64,000 nt of DNA from an uncultured Alphaproteobacteria bacterium. GTDB taxonomy: Bacteria > Pseudomonadota > Alphaproteobacteria > Puniceispirillales > UBA1172. How positions within the stretch are numbered: position 1 is the first letter of the stretch; each line of letters begins with the position of its first letter. Under the pieces are notes generated by a model. The model saw only the letters and a program-made list of their open reading frames with translations. It had not been told where the DNA came from and ran no database searches. Below are positions 9,525 through 19,612 of the stretch, in pieces. Where the stretch lies: positions 558,001-622,000 of the forward strand of contig OY288107.1 of assembly GCA_958431225.1 (NCBI GenBank), in the 5' to 3' direction. Both the position numbers and the translations under genes were made by a program.

Positions 9525-10889
9525 TTATACCTCTAGCTGTGCTTCTACCACATCTTTTAATTGCTCTGCCCATGCTTTCATGGCTTTGGGGTTGGTAGAT
9601 TCGACCATGATGCGTAATAGGGGTTCGGTGCCTGAGGCGCGGACGACGACACGCCCCGCCTCGCCTAAATCGGCTTCCGCCGCCGCTATGGTTGCGGCGA
9701 GTTTTTTATCACCTATGATTTCTGCGGTTTGTTGGTGGCTCTTTGCCGCTAGATTGACGTGCATTTGCGGGGTCGCCGGGAAGCGGTGTAGGGTTGCGCT
9801 AGCGGGATGTGCGCCCTCTACCAATGCCGATAGCATCATCAATCCACTCATGAGCCCATCGCCTGATGTGGCGTAATCACGCATCAAAATATGCCCCGAA
9901 GGTTCGCCCCCTAAATTGAGTTTTTCTTTGCGTAAAGCCTCTAAAATATAGCGGTCGCCGACTTGTGTGCGTATCAAACCTAGTCCTAAATCTGCTAAAT
10001 AGCCTTCAAGTCCGTGATTGGTCATCAATGTGCCAACGACGCTTTTGCCTTTTAACAGCCCCCGCTTTTGCATAACATCGGCAATTACCGCAAGGCATTG
10101 GTCGCCATTGATTAACTGCCCTTTTTCATCCGCCATAATCAAGCGGTCGGCATCGCCATCAAATGCCAAGCCAACATCTGCGCCATGTTCCACCACCGCC
10201 GCCGCCATGACATCGGGGTGCATCGCCCCGCAATCGGCATTGATATTAAGCCCGTCCGGTGCAACCGCAAGCGGGATGACCTCCGCCCCCAATTCAAAAA
10301 GCACATCAGGGGCGGCGCGATATGCCGCACCATGCGCACAATCCACCACCACCTTGACCCCGCCTAAACGCAAGCCCCGCGGCAACACGGTTTTCACCTG
10401 TTCCACATAACGCCCCAAGCCGTCTAGCATACGTTTTGCTCGTCCTAGATCTTGGGGCTTGGCTAGGGGGATTGATTCTTGCATAATTTTGGCGATTTCG
10501 TCTTCTACGGCATCGGGTAATTTGAAACCATCGGCACCGAATAATTTGACGCCATTATCGTAATGCGGGTTGTGGCTTGCGGAAATCATCACGCCTAAAT
10601 CGGCACGGAGGCTGCGGGTTAAATGCCCTACCGCCGGCGTTGGTAGCGGCCCTAAAAGCCGTGTATCCATGCCGATAGAAGCAAATCCCGCCTGCAACGC
10701 CGCCTCCACCATATAACCCGAAAGCCGTGTGTCTTTGCCGATGACGACTAGTGGGCGCGGATGCGATTTGGCGGATTGCGCGCGCATAAAATAAAGCCCC
10801 GCCGCTAGTGCTAAACGCACAAGGTTTTCGGCGGTCATAGAACCGCTATTGATTGTCGCCCTGACGCCATCAGTGCCGAAATATCGCAT
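9525..10889 (-). CDS. glmM: Phosphoglucosamine mutase
   Basis: Enzyme of 454 residues that converts glucosamine-6-phosphate to glucosamine-1-phosphate for UDP-GlcNAc, peptidoglycan and LPS. It has the phosphoserine loop ISASHNP at 102-108 (active serine about 105), a metal loop DGDADR near 243-248 and the C-terminal phosphate-binding RASGTEP. Length is typical. It lies after folP and ftsH in the same direction, a conserved order. Confidence 0.96.
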   Translation of the reverse strand: MRYFGTDGVRATINSGSMTAENLVRLALAAGLYFMRAQSAKSHPRPLVVIGKDTRLSGYMVEAALQAGFASIGMDTRLLGPLPTPAVGHLTRSLRADLGVMISASHNPHYDNGVKLFGADGFKLPDAVEDEIAKIMQESIPLAKPQDLGRAKRMLDGLGRYVEQVKTVLPRGLRLGGVKVVVDCAHGAAYRAAPDVLFELGAEVIPLAVAPDGLNINADCGAMHPDVMAAAVVEHGADVGLAFDGDADRLIMADEKGQLINGDQCLAVIADVMQKRGLLKGKSVVGTLMTNHGLEGYLADLGLGLIRTQVGDRYILEALRKEKLNLGGEPSGHILMRDYATSGDGLMSGLMMLSALVEGAHPASATLHRFPATPQMHVNLAAKSHQQTAEIIGDKKLAATIAAAEADLGEAGRVVVRASGTEPLLRIMVESTNPKAMKAWAEQLKDVVEAQLEV

Positions 10890-10931
10890 TTTTTAACCCT
10901 CTAAAATCTCGCTGTTATGTATAGCACATCG

Positions 10932-12107
10932 CTATCTATCATCATAGTGGCCATCAGCATAGTGGCCATCAGCATAGTGGCGCATTGCCGATGCTAGTTT
11001 TAGGCTTTGTGCGGTTTCCGCAACGTCATGCACACGGAACATCTGCACCCCTTGGGCATAGCCGAGCGTGGCTAATGCCAATGAACCGCCTAAACGATCT
11101 TTTGGGGGTGCGTCACCGGAGAAATGCGCGATGGTGGATTTGCGGCTGACCCCTAATAATAGCGGCACACCTAGCCCGTGAAACAACGACAGCCACGCCA
11201 TCAGCATCATATTATGGCGGGGGGTTTTGCCAAAACCGAAGCCGATATCTATGGCGATATTGGCGCGGGAAATGCCTGCCCCTAATGCCTTTGCGATGCG
11301 CACCTCTAGCCAATCATAGACATCGGTTGGCACGAAATCATAATTGGGGGCGTCTTGCATGGTTTTCGGCTCGCCCTGTTTGTGCATCAGCACCACCGGT
11401 GCCGTGCGTTCTGCCAATAATGCGCCTGCGTCTTTATCGCCTAGCGCGCTGACGTCATTGATAATTGTTGCCCCGCTATCAAGGGCTTGTGCCATCACGG
11501 AAGCACGGCTTGTGTCGGCAGAAACTAACCTGCCTTGTTCGGCTAGTGCGGTGATGACCGGCAGAATGCGCGCGGCTTCGCTTGCCGCATCCACCGCCTC
11601 AGCCCCCGGGCGTGTCGATTCGCCGCCAATATCCAAAATATCCGCGCCCGTCATGGCAAGCCCGCCTTTTATAGCGCGGTCGGGGTTGAGGAAATCCCCG
11701 CCATCGGAAAAACTATCAGGCGTGGTATTGAGGATGCCCATGATGCGCGGGGTATCTAGTGTTAGCCCGGCAAAATCAGGGCGCGGGGCGGTTAAACGTG
11801 CAAAATGTTGTTCCGCCAACATCAGCGCATCCGCCCCGCCTGCTTTTGCCGATGCCATGGCTTCGGCGATATTTAGGCGTGTGATGGAAAATTCGCGCCC
11901 CGTCCGCACCACCACATCAAACCCGGCAAAGCCCAAGCCGCTATTGGATAAAGGCGCAGAATTTTTATCATCTTCTCGGTAGGGGCTGAGGAAAATCGGG
12001 CGGAGCCAATGACGGCACGCCCCCCCTAGCCGTGTATCTTCGGCAAAAAGCGGCGCCGCAAGGCGATCTTTATAGTGAAGCGATGTCTCAGACATTGTCT
12101 CAGACAT
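10932..12107 (-). CDS. folP: Dihydropteroate synthase with an N-terminal extension
   Basis: Enzyme that condenses p-aminobenzoate with dihydropterin pyrophosphate in folate synthesis. The family signature MGILNTTPDSFSDGG is at about 123-137, followed by DIGGESTRPGAE and later INDVSAL and IDIGFGFGK. I place the start at 12105-12107 (391 residues), four bases after the ftsH stop. The longer open frame upstream only overlaps ftsH in another frame. The first 120 residues go beyond the minimal FolP core (about 270-280) and are not recognised. The C-terminus ends in a DNA-repeat-derived HYADGHYADGHYDDR tail. Confidence 0.9.
   Translation of the reverse strand: MSETMSETSLHYKDRLAAPLFAEDTRLGGACRHWLRPIFLSPYREDDKNSAPLSNSGLGFAGFDVVVRTGREFSITRLNIAEAMASAKAGGADALMLAEQHFARLTAPRPDFAGLTLDTPRIMGILNTTPDSFSDGGDFLNPDRAIKGGLAMTGADILDIGGESTRPGAEAVDAASEAARILPVITALAEQGRLVSADTSRASVMAQALDSGATIINDVSALGDKDAGALLAERTAPVVLMHKQGEPKTMQDAPNYDFVPTDVYDWLEVRIAKALGAGISRANIAIDIGFGFGKTPRHNMMLMAWLSLFHGLGVPLLLGVSRKSTIAHFSGDAPPKDRLGGSLALATLGYAQGVQMFRVHDVAETAQSLKLASAMRHYADGHYADGHYDDR
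10943..10980 (-). repeat. 15-bp tandem repeat in the folP 3' end
   Basis: The unit CATAGTGGCCATCAG occurs twice in full (10943-10957, 10958-10972), then eight bases of a third. Because the unit is 15 bp it keeps frame and adds the HYADG repeat to the FolP C-terminus. Confidence 0.85.
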
Positions 12108-12111
12108 AACC

Positions 12112-14037
12112 TCAAACGGCTTCGTCACCGGAAATTTCCGTTTTTGGTGCTTTGCGGCGTCCGCCGGGGATGCTTGTGCGGGATTTGGTGCGTGGGGTGT
12201 CAGATTCGGCATCGCTACTATCATTGCGTGCGATTGACCCGCCCTCGGCGACAATTTTAATTTCATCCCCGGACAAGGTTTCATATTCAAGCAAGGCTTG
12301 GGCGACGCGCTCCAATTCCTTTTTGTGCTTTTTCAAAACGGCTTCGGCATCCGTATAGGCACTATCCGAAATGTGGCGAATCTCCGCATCAATCACCGCG
12401 GCTGTGGCGTCAGAAATGTTTTTTTGTTGTGCCACCGAACGTCCCAAAAATAACTCCTGCTCATCGGCGGAATACGCCAAAAAGCCCAATTTTTCGGACA
12501 AGCCCCATTCGGTGACCATACGCCTTGCAATGTCCGAAACCATGCGAATATCGCTTGATGCGCCGGTGGTGATTTTATCAATGCCGAAAATCATTTCTTC
12601 GGCGATGCGTCCGCCACAGGCTACGCGCAAATCGGCATAGAGGCGGTCTTTTGCCATAGAAACGCGGTCGCCTTCGGGCAAGCGCATCACCATCCCCAAG
12701 GCACGTCCGCGCGGGATGATGGTGGCTTTATGGATTGGGTCGGACGCCGGTTGATGCAAAGCCACCACCGCGTGTCCTGCCTCGTGATAGGCGGTGAGGC
12801 GTTTTTCCTCATCGGTCATGACCATTGACCGCCGTTCCGCCCCCATCATGACCTTATCTTTGGCTTCTTCAAATTCCGCCATAGATACGGTGCGGCGATT
12901 TTTGCGCGCCGCTTGTAATGCTGCTTCATTGACGAGATTGGCTAAATCTGCCCCGGAAAAGCCCGGGGTGCCACGGGCGATAATGCGCGGTTCTACATCT
13001 TTGGCGAGGGGGACTTTGCGCATATGGACTTTCAAAATTTTCTCGCGCCCTAGCACATCAGGATTCGGCACCACCACTTGGCGGTCAAACCGCCCCGGGC
13101 GCAATAATGCCGGGTCAAGCACATCAGGGCGGTTGGTCGCGGCAATCAGAATCACCCCTTCATTGGCTTCAAACCCATCCATTTCTACGAGCATTTGATT
13201 GAGCGTTTGTTCGCGTTCATCATTACCGCCCCCAAGCCCCGCCCCGCGATGGCGTCCTACCGCATCAATTTCATCAATGAAGATGATGCACGGGGCGTTT
13301 TTCTTGCCTTGTTCAAACATATCGCGCACACGGCTCGCCCCAACACCGACAAACATTTCCACGAAATCTGAACCCGATATGGTGAAAAACGGCACTTCCG
13401 CCTCGCCAGCAATGGCACGGGCTAATAAAGTTTTACCGGTTCCCGGGGGGCCTACCAGCAATACGCCTTTGGGAATTTTGCCCCCTAACCGTTGAAACCT
13501 TGATGGGTCGCGCAGAAATTCAACGACTTCTTCTAATTCGGTTTTGGCTTCATCAATCCCTGCAACATCGTTAAAGGTCACGCGCCCGTGATGTTCGGTG
13601 AGCAATTTTGCCCGCGATTTGCCAAAGCCCATGGCACCATTACGCCCACCGCCTTGCATCTGACGCATAAAGAAAATCCACACGCCGATAAACAGCAACA
13701 TCGGAAACCAACTCAACAAAAGCGAAAATAGCCCCGGGGAATTGCTCGTATCCGGGCGGGCTTCAATCTGCACATTATGCGCGCGTAGAATCGCTACCAC
13801 ATCACTGCCCTCGGGCATATAGGTGGAAATCGGGATGTTGTTATTGGTCACCCCATAGAGATTACTGCCCTCAATGGTGACCTCGCGCATATCGCCGGAT
13901 TCGACTTGTGCGACAAAATCGGAAAACGGCACGGTTGCCGCGCGTGTTTGGTTATTTGGCTGAAACATATTGAACAACGCCAACATGACCATGCCAATGA
14001 CTAGCCACAAAATAATATTACGTGCCATCTGATTCAC
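12112..14037 (-). CDS. ftsH: ATP-dependent zinc metalloprotease FtsH
   Basis: Membrane-anchored AAA+ protease of 641 residues that degrades membrane proteins and regulators such as RpoH. It has two transmembrane helices (about 7-25 and 105-125) flanking a periplasmic domain. The AAA Walker A GPPGTGKT is at 196-203, with [11 protein letters not shown] as Walker B and an SRH region. The zinc motif HEAGH is near 420. The reading starts with GTG at 14035-14037, which has AAAGG upstream. An ATG three codons later is an alternative. Either start overlaps the tilS end by 11-20 bases. Confidence 0.97.
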   Translation of the reverse strand: MNQMARNIILWLVIGMVMLALFNMFQPNNQTRAATVPFSDFVAQVESGDMREVTIEGSNLYGVTNNNIPISTYMPEGSDVVAILRAHNVQIEARPDTSNSPGLFSLLLSWFPMLLFIGVWIFFMRQMQGGGRNGAMGFGKSRAKLLTEHHGRVTFNDVAGIDEAKTELEEVVEFLRDPSRFQRLGGKIPKGVLLVGPPGTGKTLLARAIAGEAEVPFFTISGSDFVEMFVGVGASRVRDMFEQGKKNAPCIIFIDEIDAVGRHRGAGLGGGNDEREQTLNQMLVEMDGFEANEGVILIAATNRPDVLDPALLRPGRFDRQVVVPNPDVLGREKILKVHMRKVPLAKDVEPRIIARGTPGFSGADLANLVNEAALQAARKNRRTVSMAEFEEAKDKVMMGAERRSMVMTDEEKRLTAYHEAGHAVVALHQPASDPIHKATIIPRGRALGMVMRLPEGDRVSMAKDRLYADLRVACGGRIAEEMIFGIDKITTGASSDIRMVSDIARRMVTEWGLSEKLGFLAYSADEQELFLGRSVAQQKNISDATAAVIDAEIRHISDSAYTDAEAVLKKHKKELERVAQALLEYETLSGDEIKIVAEGGSIARNDSSDAESDTPRTKSRTSIPGGRRKAPKTEISGDEAV

Positions 14038-15385
14038 TTAAAGCCAACCTTTCTGTGCAAAAGCCGATAAAGGAAGCGATTCGGTCATCCGTGCGCCAAC
14101 GCCCCGCCGCATCCCCCGCTTTTGTCGTGCTTGTCCGTATAAGATGGGGGAAAAGAGTGCCATCGTCAAGTATTAGACGCGATTTATCCGTAAAAATCTT
14201 GCCTTTGGGGGCGCGTAGCACCGGCATGGTATAGAATGCGCGCGCGGGAATCCCCGTAAAACCCGCATGATCGCCAAGAATGCGCTTAATTTCAGCAAAA
14301 CGCCGTGCGCCAATAGGCTCAACCACCACCGCACCCCCATAATTGATGCGCCAACGTCGATCAAACACCCCTTTTCCGTTTTCCAATAGCATCGGCGTCG
14401 CTTCTGCCTCACGGCAAATGAGGATATTTTTGTCCTTTAACCGCCCCCCTAATCTCCATTCACACCCGCCTAAAGTTGCATCATGCCCCCCCCTTAGACG
14501 CTCTGCCAAACGTGCTAGCGCATCATCATTCGGCGGGTAGGGTTTTGCGTGCATCCGCGCCAACACCTGCCCCGCCATCAGCGCGAAACCCCGATGCCCT
14601 AAAGCCTGACTAGATAAATGCGCAAAACCGAAGTGATTGATTTCAACCCAAGCCGATTGCCAAAGCACCGCATCCACCCGCGCCATCAGCCGTGTTGCTA
14701 AATCGCCTAGGCGCAAAATCTGGGCATCGCGCACCCCCGCCTGATTGCGCAAAATGCGGTCGCGGCGCAATTTTGGGCGCAAAAAGCGCGTATCATAATT
14801 GCTCGGGTCATGGGTGATTGGCAACCCGGCATCGCGCGCCACATTAGCCAATTCATCGCGCGTCAAACCTAGACACGGACGCAATAATGCGACGCCTAAA
14901 TGGTTTGCCTCCGCCGCCATACCCCGCAACCCCCGCAAGCCCGAACCACGCCCAAGGCGCATCTCAATGGTTTCTAATTGGTCATCTTGGTGGTGGGCGG
15001 TAATAATGACGGCATTTTGGCGCATCGCCGCATCACGCAGGAGCGCGTAGCGTTGTTGGCGCGCCCAAACACTTACCCCGGCGGTTGGGCGTTTGGATGC
15101 GACACGCACCGCCTCTGCCGCCACCCCACGTGCTTGCAGGATGGCGACCACTTCTGCGGCTTCATTGTCCGAATCTTGACGCAAGCCGTGATCAACGACT
15201 AGTGCCGTTATGGGTGGCGGATTTGGCAACCCAGCGCGCCAATTTAGTGCCAGTGCCACCAGCCCCATACTATCACCGCCCCCTGAAACCGCTAACAACA
15301 CCGCTTTCCGGCGTTTGGGTAGCGCATAGGCATCCATCGCCGCCGTGAAATGTGCGTGAAGCGCACGTTTATCCTTCACAGGCAA
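14018..15385 (-). CDS. tilS: tRNA(Ile)-lysidine synthetase TilS
   Basis: Enzyme of 455 residues that converts C34 of the AUA-reading tRNA-Ile to lysidine, using ATP and lysine. The N-type ATP pyrophosphatase loop SGGGDS is at 34-39, followed by [16 protein letters not shown] and RPCLGLTR. The C-terminal part is loosely conserved. The frame opens with TTG at 15383-15385, backed by an AGGGA ribosome binding site five bases upstream. This overlaps the cpoB end by 17 bases. The tilS-ftsH order is conserved in alphaproteobacteria. Confidence 0.92.
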   Translation of the reverse strand: MPVKDKRALHAHFTAAMDAYALPKRRKAVLLAVSGGGDSMGLVALALNWRAGLPNPPPITALVVDHGLRQDSDNEAAEVVAILQARGVAAEAVRVASKRPTAGVSVWARQQRYALLRDAAMRQNAVIITAHHQDDQLETIEMRLGRGSGLRGLRGMAAEANHLGVALLRPCLGLTRDELANVARDAGLPITHDPSNYDTRFLRPKLRRDRILRNQAGVRDAQILRLGDLATRLMARVDAVLWQSAWVEINHFGFAHLSSQALGHRGFALMAGQVLARMHAKPYPPNDDALARLAERLRGGHDATLGGCEWRLGGRLKDKNILICREAEATPMLLENGKGVFDRRWRINYGGAVVVEPIGARRFAEIKRILGDHAGFTGIPARAFYTMPVLRAPKGKIFTDKSRLILDDGTLFPHLIRTSTTKAGDAAGRWRTDDRIASFIGFCTERLALSESDGT

Positions 15386-16406
15386 TGTTTTCCCTGAGTT
15401 TGCTAATGCGATTGACTAATTGTTCCGGCGGGGTTTCAATGGCTTGGATGGTTTTGTCAAAGAAACGACACGCTTCATCGGCGGGGCGAATCACCGAGAT
15501 TGATTCGGCAATCCACATCAGCACCTTAATGCGCCTATCATCTTCGGGCCAAGTTCTAGCGAATTCTGACATGGTTTGTAGCGATTTATTATGCTGTTCC
15601 TGCACAAATTGCACCCGCCCAAGCCAGAACACCACATCCGCGCGCAAATCGCTTTCGGGATAAATTGTGCTGAATTCAATCAGCGCAGATTCGGCCTCGG
15701 GGTAATGCCCATTATTGAGCAGATCATGGACGAATTCATATTGTTCTTCCTCGGTGCCGGCGGGCAAGATGGATGGCGTCGGGGCAATATCGGTTAACTG
15801 GCTCGGTTGCGGCGGTTCTATCGCCGTTGTGCCGTCATCTAACCCGGCTTGGCTCACCGCCGATTCGCTTGGCGCATCATCAGATGATTCGCTTGGCGTA
15901 TCTGTTGGCGTATCTGTTGGCGTGAGGGGGGGGGCGGCGGCGGCGGTGCCTGTGCCTTCAGCATCTATGGGGGCTGCATCCGCGCCTTCTGCATCTATGG
16001 GGGATAGGGTAGAATGGCGCATGAGCGTTTGCAGTTGGGTTTCTACGCGCAAAATGCGGAATTCATTATCGGTTGCTAGCTGTAAGATTTTTTGGATTTT
16101 TTGGTTGAGCGCGCTAATTTCATTGCTGAGATTGCTGATGGCGTTGAGCCTTTGATCAACACGTTCCAACGTCGCCACCACATCGCCCCCTGCTTCTAAA
16201 TTTTGTCGCAGGGCGAATAGGTCGTTTTCTATGCGCGCATTGACCTCACGCAAGGTTTCTTCCACGGCAATAATGCGCGATTGCATGGCTTCAAGGGTGG
16301 ATATGTCGGGGGATTGGGCGGAAGCGGTCATAGTGCCAAAGCCAAGGCTAAAGCACAGAGCCAGAACATAAATGCGACAACCCGTAAAAATATGATGTCT
16401 TTTCAT
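15369..16406 (-). CDS. cpoB: Cell division coordinator CpoB (YbgF) of the Tol-Pal system
   Basis: Periplasmic protein of 345 residues. A signal peptide covers about 1-30 (LALCFSLGFGTMTASAQ). A coiled-coil segment at about 35-115 is the CpoB trimerisation region. A Thr/Ser/Pro/Asp linker at about 135-205 contains short repeats (PIDAEG twice, TDTP-type units). The C-terminus (about 220-345) has TPR-like repeats (EEEQYEFVHDLLNNGHYPEAE). In E. coli CpoB links peptidoglycan synthesis to Tol-driven outer-membrane constriction. A terminator separates it from pal, so it may have its own promoter. Confidence 0.88.
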   Translation of the reverse strand: MKRHHIFTGCRIYVLALCFSLGFGTMTASAQSPDISTLEAMQSRIIAVEETLREVNARIENDLFALRQNLEAGGDVVATLERVDQRLNAISNLSNEISALNQKIQKILQLATDNEFRILRVETQLQTLMRHSTLSPIDAEGADAAPIDAEGTGTAAAAPPLTPTDTPTDTPSESSDDAPSESAVSQAGLDDGTTAIEPPQPSQLTDIAPTPSILPAGTEEEQYEFVHDLLNNGHYPEAESALIEFSTIYPESDLRADVVFWLGRVQFVQEQHNKSLQTMSEFARTWPEDDRRIKVLMWIAESISVIRPADEACRFFDKTIQAIETPPEQLVNRISKLRENIACEG

Positions 16407-16479
16407 ATCTCAATTTCCTCATTTCCGCCCAATCACGCGCCTTTATTTACCCGCGCATTACGACAAAATTAAGGCAATA

Positions 16480-16509
16480 AAAAACCCGATTCGCACGAAT
16501 CGGGTTTTT
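16480..16509 (-). terminator. Rho-independent terminator between pal and cpoB
   Basis: A 14-base inverted repeat (AAAAACCCGATTCG, then CA, then its complement) ends in a T run on both strands. On the minus strand it follows pal and precedes cpoB, so it should end or attenuate the tol-pal transcript there. It could work in both directions. Confidence 0.8.
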
Positions 16510-16520
16510 CACGCATCGTT

Positions 16521-16592
16521 CAAGCAATTACTGCCCGAACGATTACTGCCAAGCGATTATTGCCCCAGCAATTACTGCCAAGCGATTATTGG
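16521..16592 (-). repeat. Five imperfect ~15-bp tandem repeats over the pal stop codon
   Basis: Units of the form ARCRATTAYTGCC start at 16521, 16536, 16551, 16565 and 16580, alternating AAGCAATTACTGCC and AAGCGATTATTG forms. The last copy includes the pal stop codon, so the array seems to have grown out of the pal 3' end into the 3' untranslated region before the terminator. Confidence 0.8.
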
Positions 16593-17077
16593 ATGACGCT
16601 AACAGCGCGGCGGTTTTGTTTCCACGCGTTTTCGTTTGAACCAATCGCCGCTGGGCGTTCTTTGCCGTAGGAAATTGTCTTGATACGGCTAGGATTGACC
16701 CCTTGTGCGACCAGAAAATCACGTGCCGCCGCCGCCCGACTTTCGCCCAGGGCAAGGTTGTATTCGCGCGTTCCGCGCTCATCGGCATGTCCTTCAATGG
16801 TGATACGCACCGATGGATTGCGCCCAAGGAACGCCGCTTGCCTACGCAAAACCTCTTTGCTGAGCAGGTTTAGTGCGTAGCTGTCAAAGTCAAAATGCAC
16901 GCGGTCGCCGATGGTAGTTAGTTCGGCGATCGCCGCTTCAGTTTGCTCGGCAGTGCCAGCACTAGAAACAGTAGCCCCATCAGAACCAGAACCATCCGTC
17001 CCACTTCTGCCTGAGGCGGTTTCACAGGCCGCTAGCATCACTAGTGCCGCTAATAGTGTCAAAACGCGAAATATCAT
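16586..17077 (-). CDS. pal: Peptidoglycan-associated lipoprotein Pal
   Basis: Outer-membrane lipoprotein of 163 residues. The signal peptide ends in the lipobox LAAC (15-18). A linker rich in Ser, Gly and Thr (about 20-50) leads to an OmpA-type peptidoglycan-binding domain (about 55-160) with VHFDFDSYAL, IEGHADERGTREYNLALGESRA and TISYGKERP. It binds TolB and peptidoglycan. The 190-base gap upstream, towards tolB, is AT-rich and shows no gene; it may hold a pal promoter. Confidence 0.96.
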   Translation of the reverse strand: MIFRVLTLLAALVMLAACETASGRSGTDGSGSDGATVSSAGTAEQTEAAIAELTTIGDRVHFDFDSYALNLLSKEVLRRQAAFLGRNPSVRITIEGHADERGTREYNLALGESRAAAARDFLVAQGVNPSRIKTISYGKERPAAIGSNENAWKQNRRAVSVIQ

Positions 17078-17267
17078 AAGAACCCCTCCTTCTAGGATTA
17101 ATTAATTCATACAGGAAAAACCAGTATACCCATTTCGTTCATATTTGCGAAACAAAATTATTATTCGCAAATCTCTTCGCTCCTTAAAAGCATTCACCTT
17201 ACGACAATTACCTTAAAATCCATCATAAAACAAGTGATGATATGAAAAAAAATTATTTTTGCTTTTG

Positions 17268-18626
17268 TTAGGGCAAAAATGGCGACCAAGCGGGGTCTGA
17301 TGCGCCTTGCGGGGTGATGAGCCTTCTTTCATTAAAGCCCGTGATATCAATGCGGTAGAGATATGCCTCCCCCCCTGAGCCGTCCTCATTGGTGGGGTTT
17401 TGCTTAAAATAGGTCAAAACGCGCCCATTGGGTGCCCAAGTGGGGGCTTCTACCAAAAATCCGCGCGCTAATAGGCGTTCGCCGGTGCCATCGGTATTCA
17501 TCACGCCAATGTAAAAATCGCCCTTATAAATTTTGGTAAAGGCGATAATATCGCCTCTTGGCGACCAAACCGGGGTGGCATAGCGTCCTTTGCCGCGACT
17601 GATTCGCCGCACATTACGCCCATTATGGTCCATGATATAAAGTTGTTGATTGCCTTTGCCGGCGCGGTCGGAATTGAAAACAATCTGGCTATCATCGGGC
17701 GCGTATGATGGCGAGGTGTCAATATAAGGCGTGTTGGTGAGTTGCGTGATTTGGCGTGTGGATAGGTTCATCACATAGATATTGGTCTTGCCGTCCCTTG
17801 CGAGGCTCATAATCAGCGATTCGCCACTATACGAAAAGCGCGGGGCGAAACTCATGCCCGGGAACGAGCCGAGCAATTCCGACGTCGCCGATTGCAGATC
17901 CAATATATAGACATTGGGTTCATCGTTGAAATAATTTAGGTAAGCAATCTCTTGGACGCTTTGCGAGAAACGCGGGGTCAGCACCAAATCTGCGCCATCG
18001 GTGATGAATTGATGATTATGCCCGTCTTGATCCATGATGGCGAGGCGTTTGATGCGTTTATTGGCAGGGCCGCTTTCGGCGACATAGACGATGCGCGTGT
18101 CAAAATAACCATCATCCCCCGTCCATTTTTTATAGACTAAATCGGCAATTTGATGGGCGATGCGGCGTTTTGCTTGGGTGCTGATGCTCCCGGTTGCCGC
18201 ACCGATTAACGCCCCCCGCAACACATCCCACAGGTAAAATTCCACATCAATAGTGCCCCCCGCCGCCGCCTCTGCCCGCCCCAACAATAGCGCATCTGCG
18301 CCAAGCGGACGCCAATCGGCAAAATCAGGCTCCCCGCCATCTACGGCTGTTGGGGCGATAAATGCCGCCGCCGATAGCGGACGGAACAGCCCCGAGCCTT
18401 CTAAATCATCCGAAATAATGCTGGCAATCTCGCGCCCGATAGCACTGACCTTGCCATCGGCACCGACAAAATCGGGGATGGCGATGGGGGTGGGTTCTAC
18501 ATTGCCCTCGGTGATGGTGATGACTTCCTCAACCGCTTGTGCCATGGCAGAGGCGGCGCAGAATATCCCCCATAAAATAATGAAAATCCGTAAGATTTTA
18601 TTTGTCATATCCATATTCATGTCCAT
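17268..18626 (-). CDS. tolB: Tol-Pal system protein TolB
   Basis: Periplasmic protein of about 452 residues. The signal peptide is IIFWG-like (ILRIFIILWGIFCAASAMAQA). An N-terminal alpha/beta domain is followed by a six-bladed propeller with repeats such as YAPDDSQIVFNSDRAGKGN, WSPRGDIIAFTK and WAPNGRVLTYFK. TolB cycles between Pal and TolA. The chosen ATG (18624-18626) lies five bases after the tolA stop. Three further in-frame ATGs follow within 18 bases, so the exact start is open. Confidence 0.93.
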   Translation of the reverse strand: MDMNMDMTNKILRIFIILWGIFCAASAMAQAVEEVITITEGNVEPTPIAIPDFVGADGKVSAIGREIASIISDDLEGSGLFRPLSAAAFIAPTAVDGGEPDFADWRPLGADALLLGRAEAAAGGTIDVEFYLWDVLRGALIGAATGSISTQAKRRIAHQIADLVYKKWTGDDGYFDTRIVYVAESGPANKRIKRLAIMDQDGHNHQFITDGADLVLTPRFSQSVQEIAYLNYFNDEPNVYILDLQSATSELLGSFPGMSFAPRFSYSGESLIMSLARDGKTNIYVMNLSTRQITQLTNTPYIDTSPSYAPDDSQIVFNSDRAGKGNQQLYIMDHNGRNVRRISRGKGRYATPVWSPRGDIIAFTKIYKGDFYIGVMNTDGTGERLLARGFLVEAPTWAPNGRVLTYFKQNPTNEDGSGGEAYLYRIDITGFNERRLITPQGASDPAWSPFLP

Positions 18627-18630
18627 CCAT

Positions 18631-19608
18631 CTATGCCAAAAACCCGCGCGGGTCAAAACGGAATTGCAAGCTTTTCCATTTTTCATAATCTTCAGGGGCG
18701 AGGGGCGGAATTAAGGGGCTACACTCACGAAATGCGCGCTCTGCCGCTTGTGCGGCGAGTTTGAACGCATCATCCGTGGCATATTTCGCAACATCCTTTA
18801 TCCTAACGCTCACCACTTCACCGCTTGCATCTAACCCGACAATTATGTCAACAATAAGGGTAGATGCCCCGGCAATCGCCGATGGCGGATTCCAGCATTT
18901 ACCGATTTTTGCCCTTAGCCGTGTGATGATATCCGCCCCCAAAGGCCCGTCATCGCGTTTTTCAACATTGACGGCTTGCCCGGTATTTTGGCGCAATACA
19001 TCATCCAAAATTTCGTCTATTTCGTCTTTTTCTTCTTCCTCATCGGCATTGGCAAGGCGTTGTGCCTCATCAAGCAGATTATTGACTTGAAGCCCCAATT
19101 CGGGTGTTTTGTCTGCGGTATTTTGCTCATTCTGCACGAGGCTAGATATGTTGTCTTGCGGGGGTTGGCGTGGCTCGGCAGGTTTTGTTGGTGGCGGGGC
19201 GACGGCTTTGGGGGTGTTGGTTTCTTCAGCTTCGGTTTTGGGGGGCGGGGTTTCTGCCACAGCCCCATCCAAATTGAGTGCCACCGCATCAGAAGCATCG
19301 GCTTCGCTTTCGCTTTCGGCAGGGCGGTCAGGTGATGGGGGTGGCGGGGCAGATGCCGCCGCCGGTGCCACATTTGATTCGTTCTGGCGATTGACCTCAT
19401 CTTGGCGCGCGTCTTCGGGTTTGCCCGGCAAGCCTTCGTCTAAATTGGTGCGCAGCACATCATCCACCACCTCCACCGTCAAAATAGGCACGGATTGATA
19501 CGGCGCATCAATCAGCCACGGCACGCCAACAAAAAACGCCGCAACCACCCCAACATGCAACAATGCTGAGTAGCCTACCGATGACTGAAAACGCCGTTGG
19601 TCTAGCAT
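18631..19608 (-). CDS. tolA: Tol-Pal system protein TolA
   Basis: Inner-membrane protein of 325 residues that links the TolQR motor to the outer membrane. One N-terminal helix (about 12-32, ALLHVGVVAAFFVGVPWL). The long middle region (about 55-215) is rich in Pro, Ala, Glu and Lys, with repeated AEETNTPK-like segments. The C-terminal TonB/TolA-like domain (about 230-325) has GKCWNPPSAIAGA and IVDIIVGLDASGEV. It lies four bases after tolR. Confidence 0.9.
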   Translation of the reverse strand: MLDQRRFQSSVGYSALLHVGVVAAFFVGVPWLIDAPYQSVPILTVEVVDDVLRTNLDEGLPGKPEDARQDEVNRQNESNVAPAAASAPPPPSPDRPAESESEADASDAVALNLDGAVAETPPPKTEAEETNTPKAVAPPPTKPAEPRQPPQDNISSLVQNEQNTADKTPELGLQVNNLLDEAQRLANADEEEEKDEIDEILDDVLRQNTGQAVNVEKRDDGPLGADIITRLRAKIGKCWNPPSAIAGASTLIVDIIVGLDASGEVVSVRIKDVAKYATDDAFKLAAQAAERAFRECSPLIPPLAPEDYEKWKSLQFRFDPRGFLA

Positions 19609-19612
19609 CTTT

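Noticed and set aside
12108-12290. Longer FolP start at 12290
   Set aside because: It would overlap ftsH by about 180 bases and the added residues look like an out-of-frame reading of ftsH.
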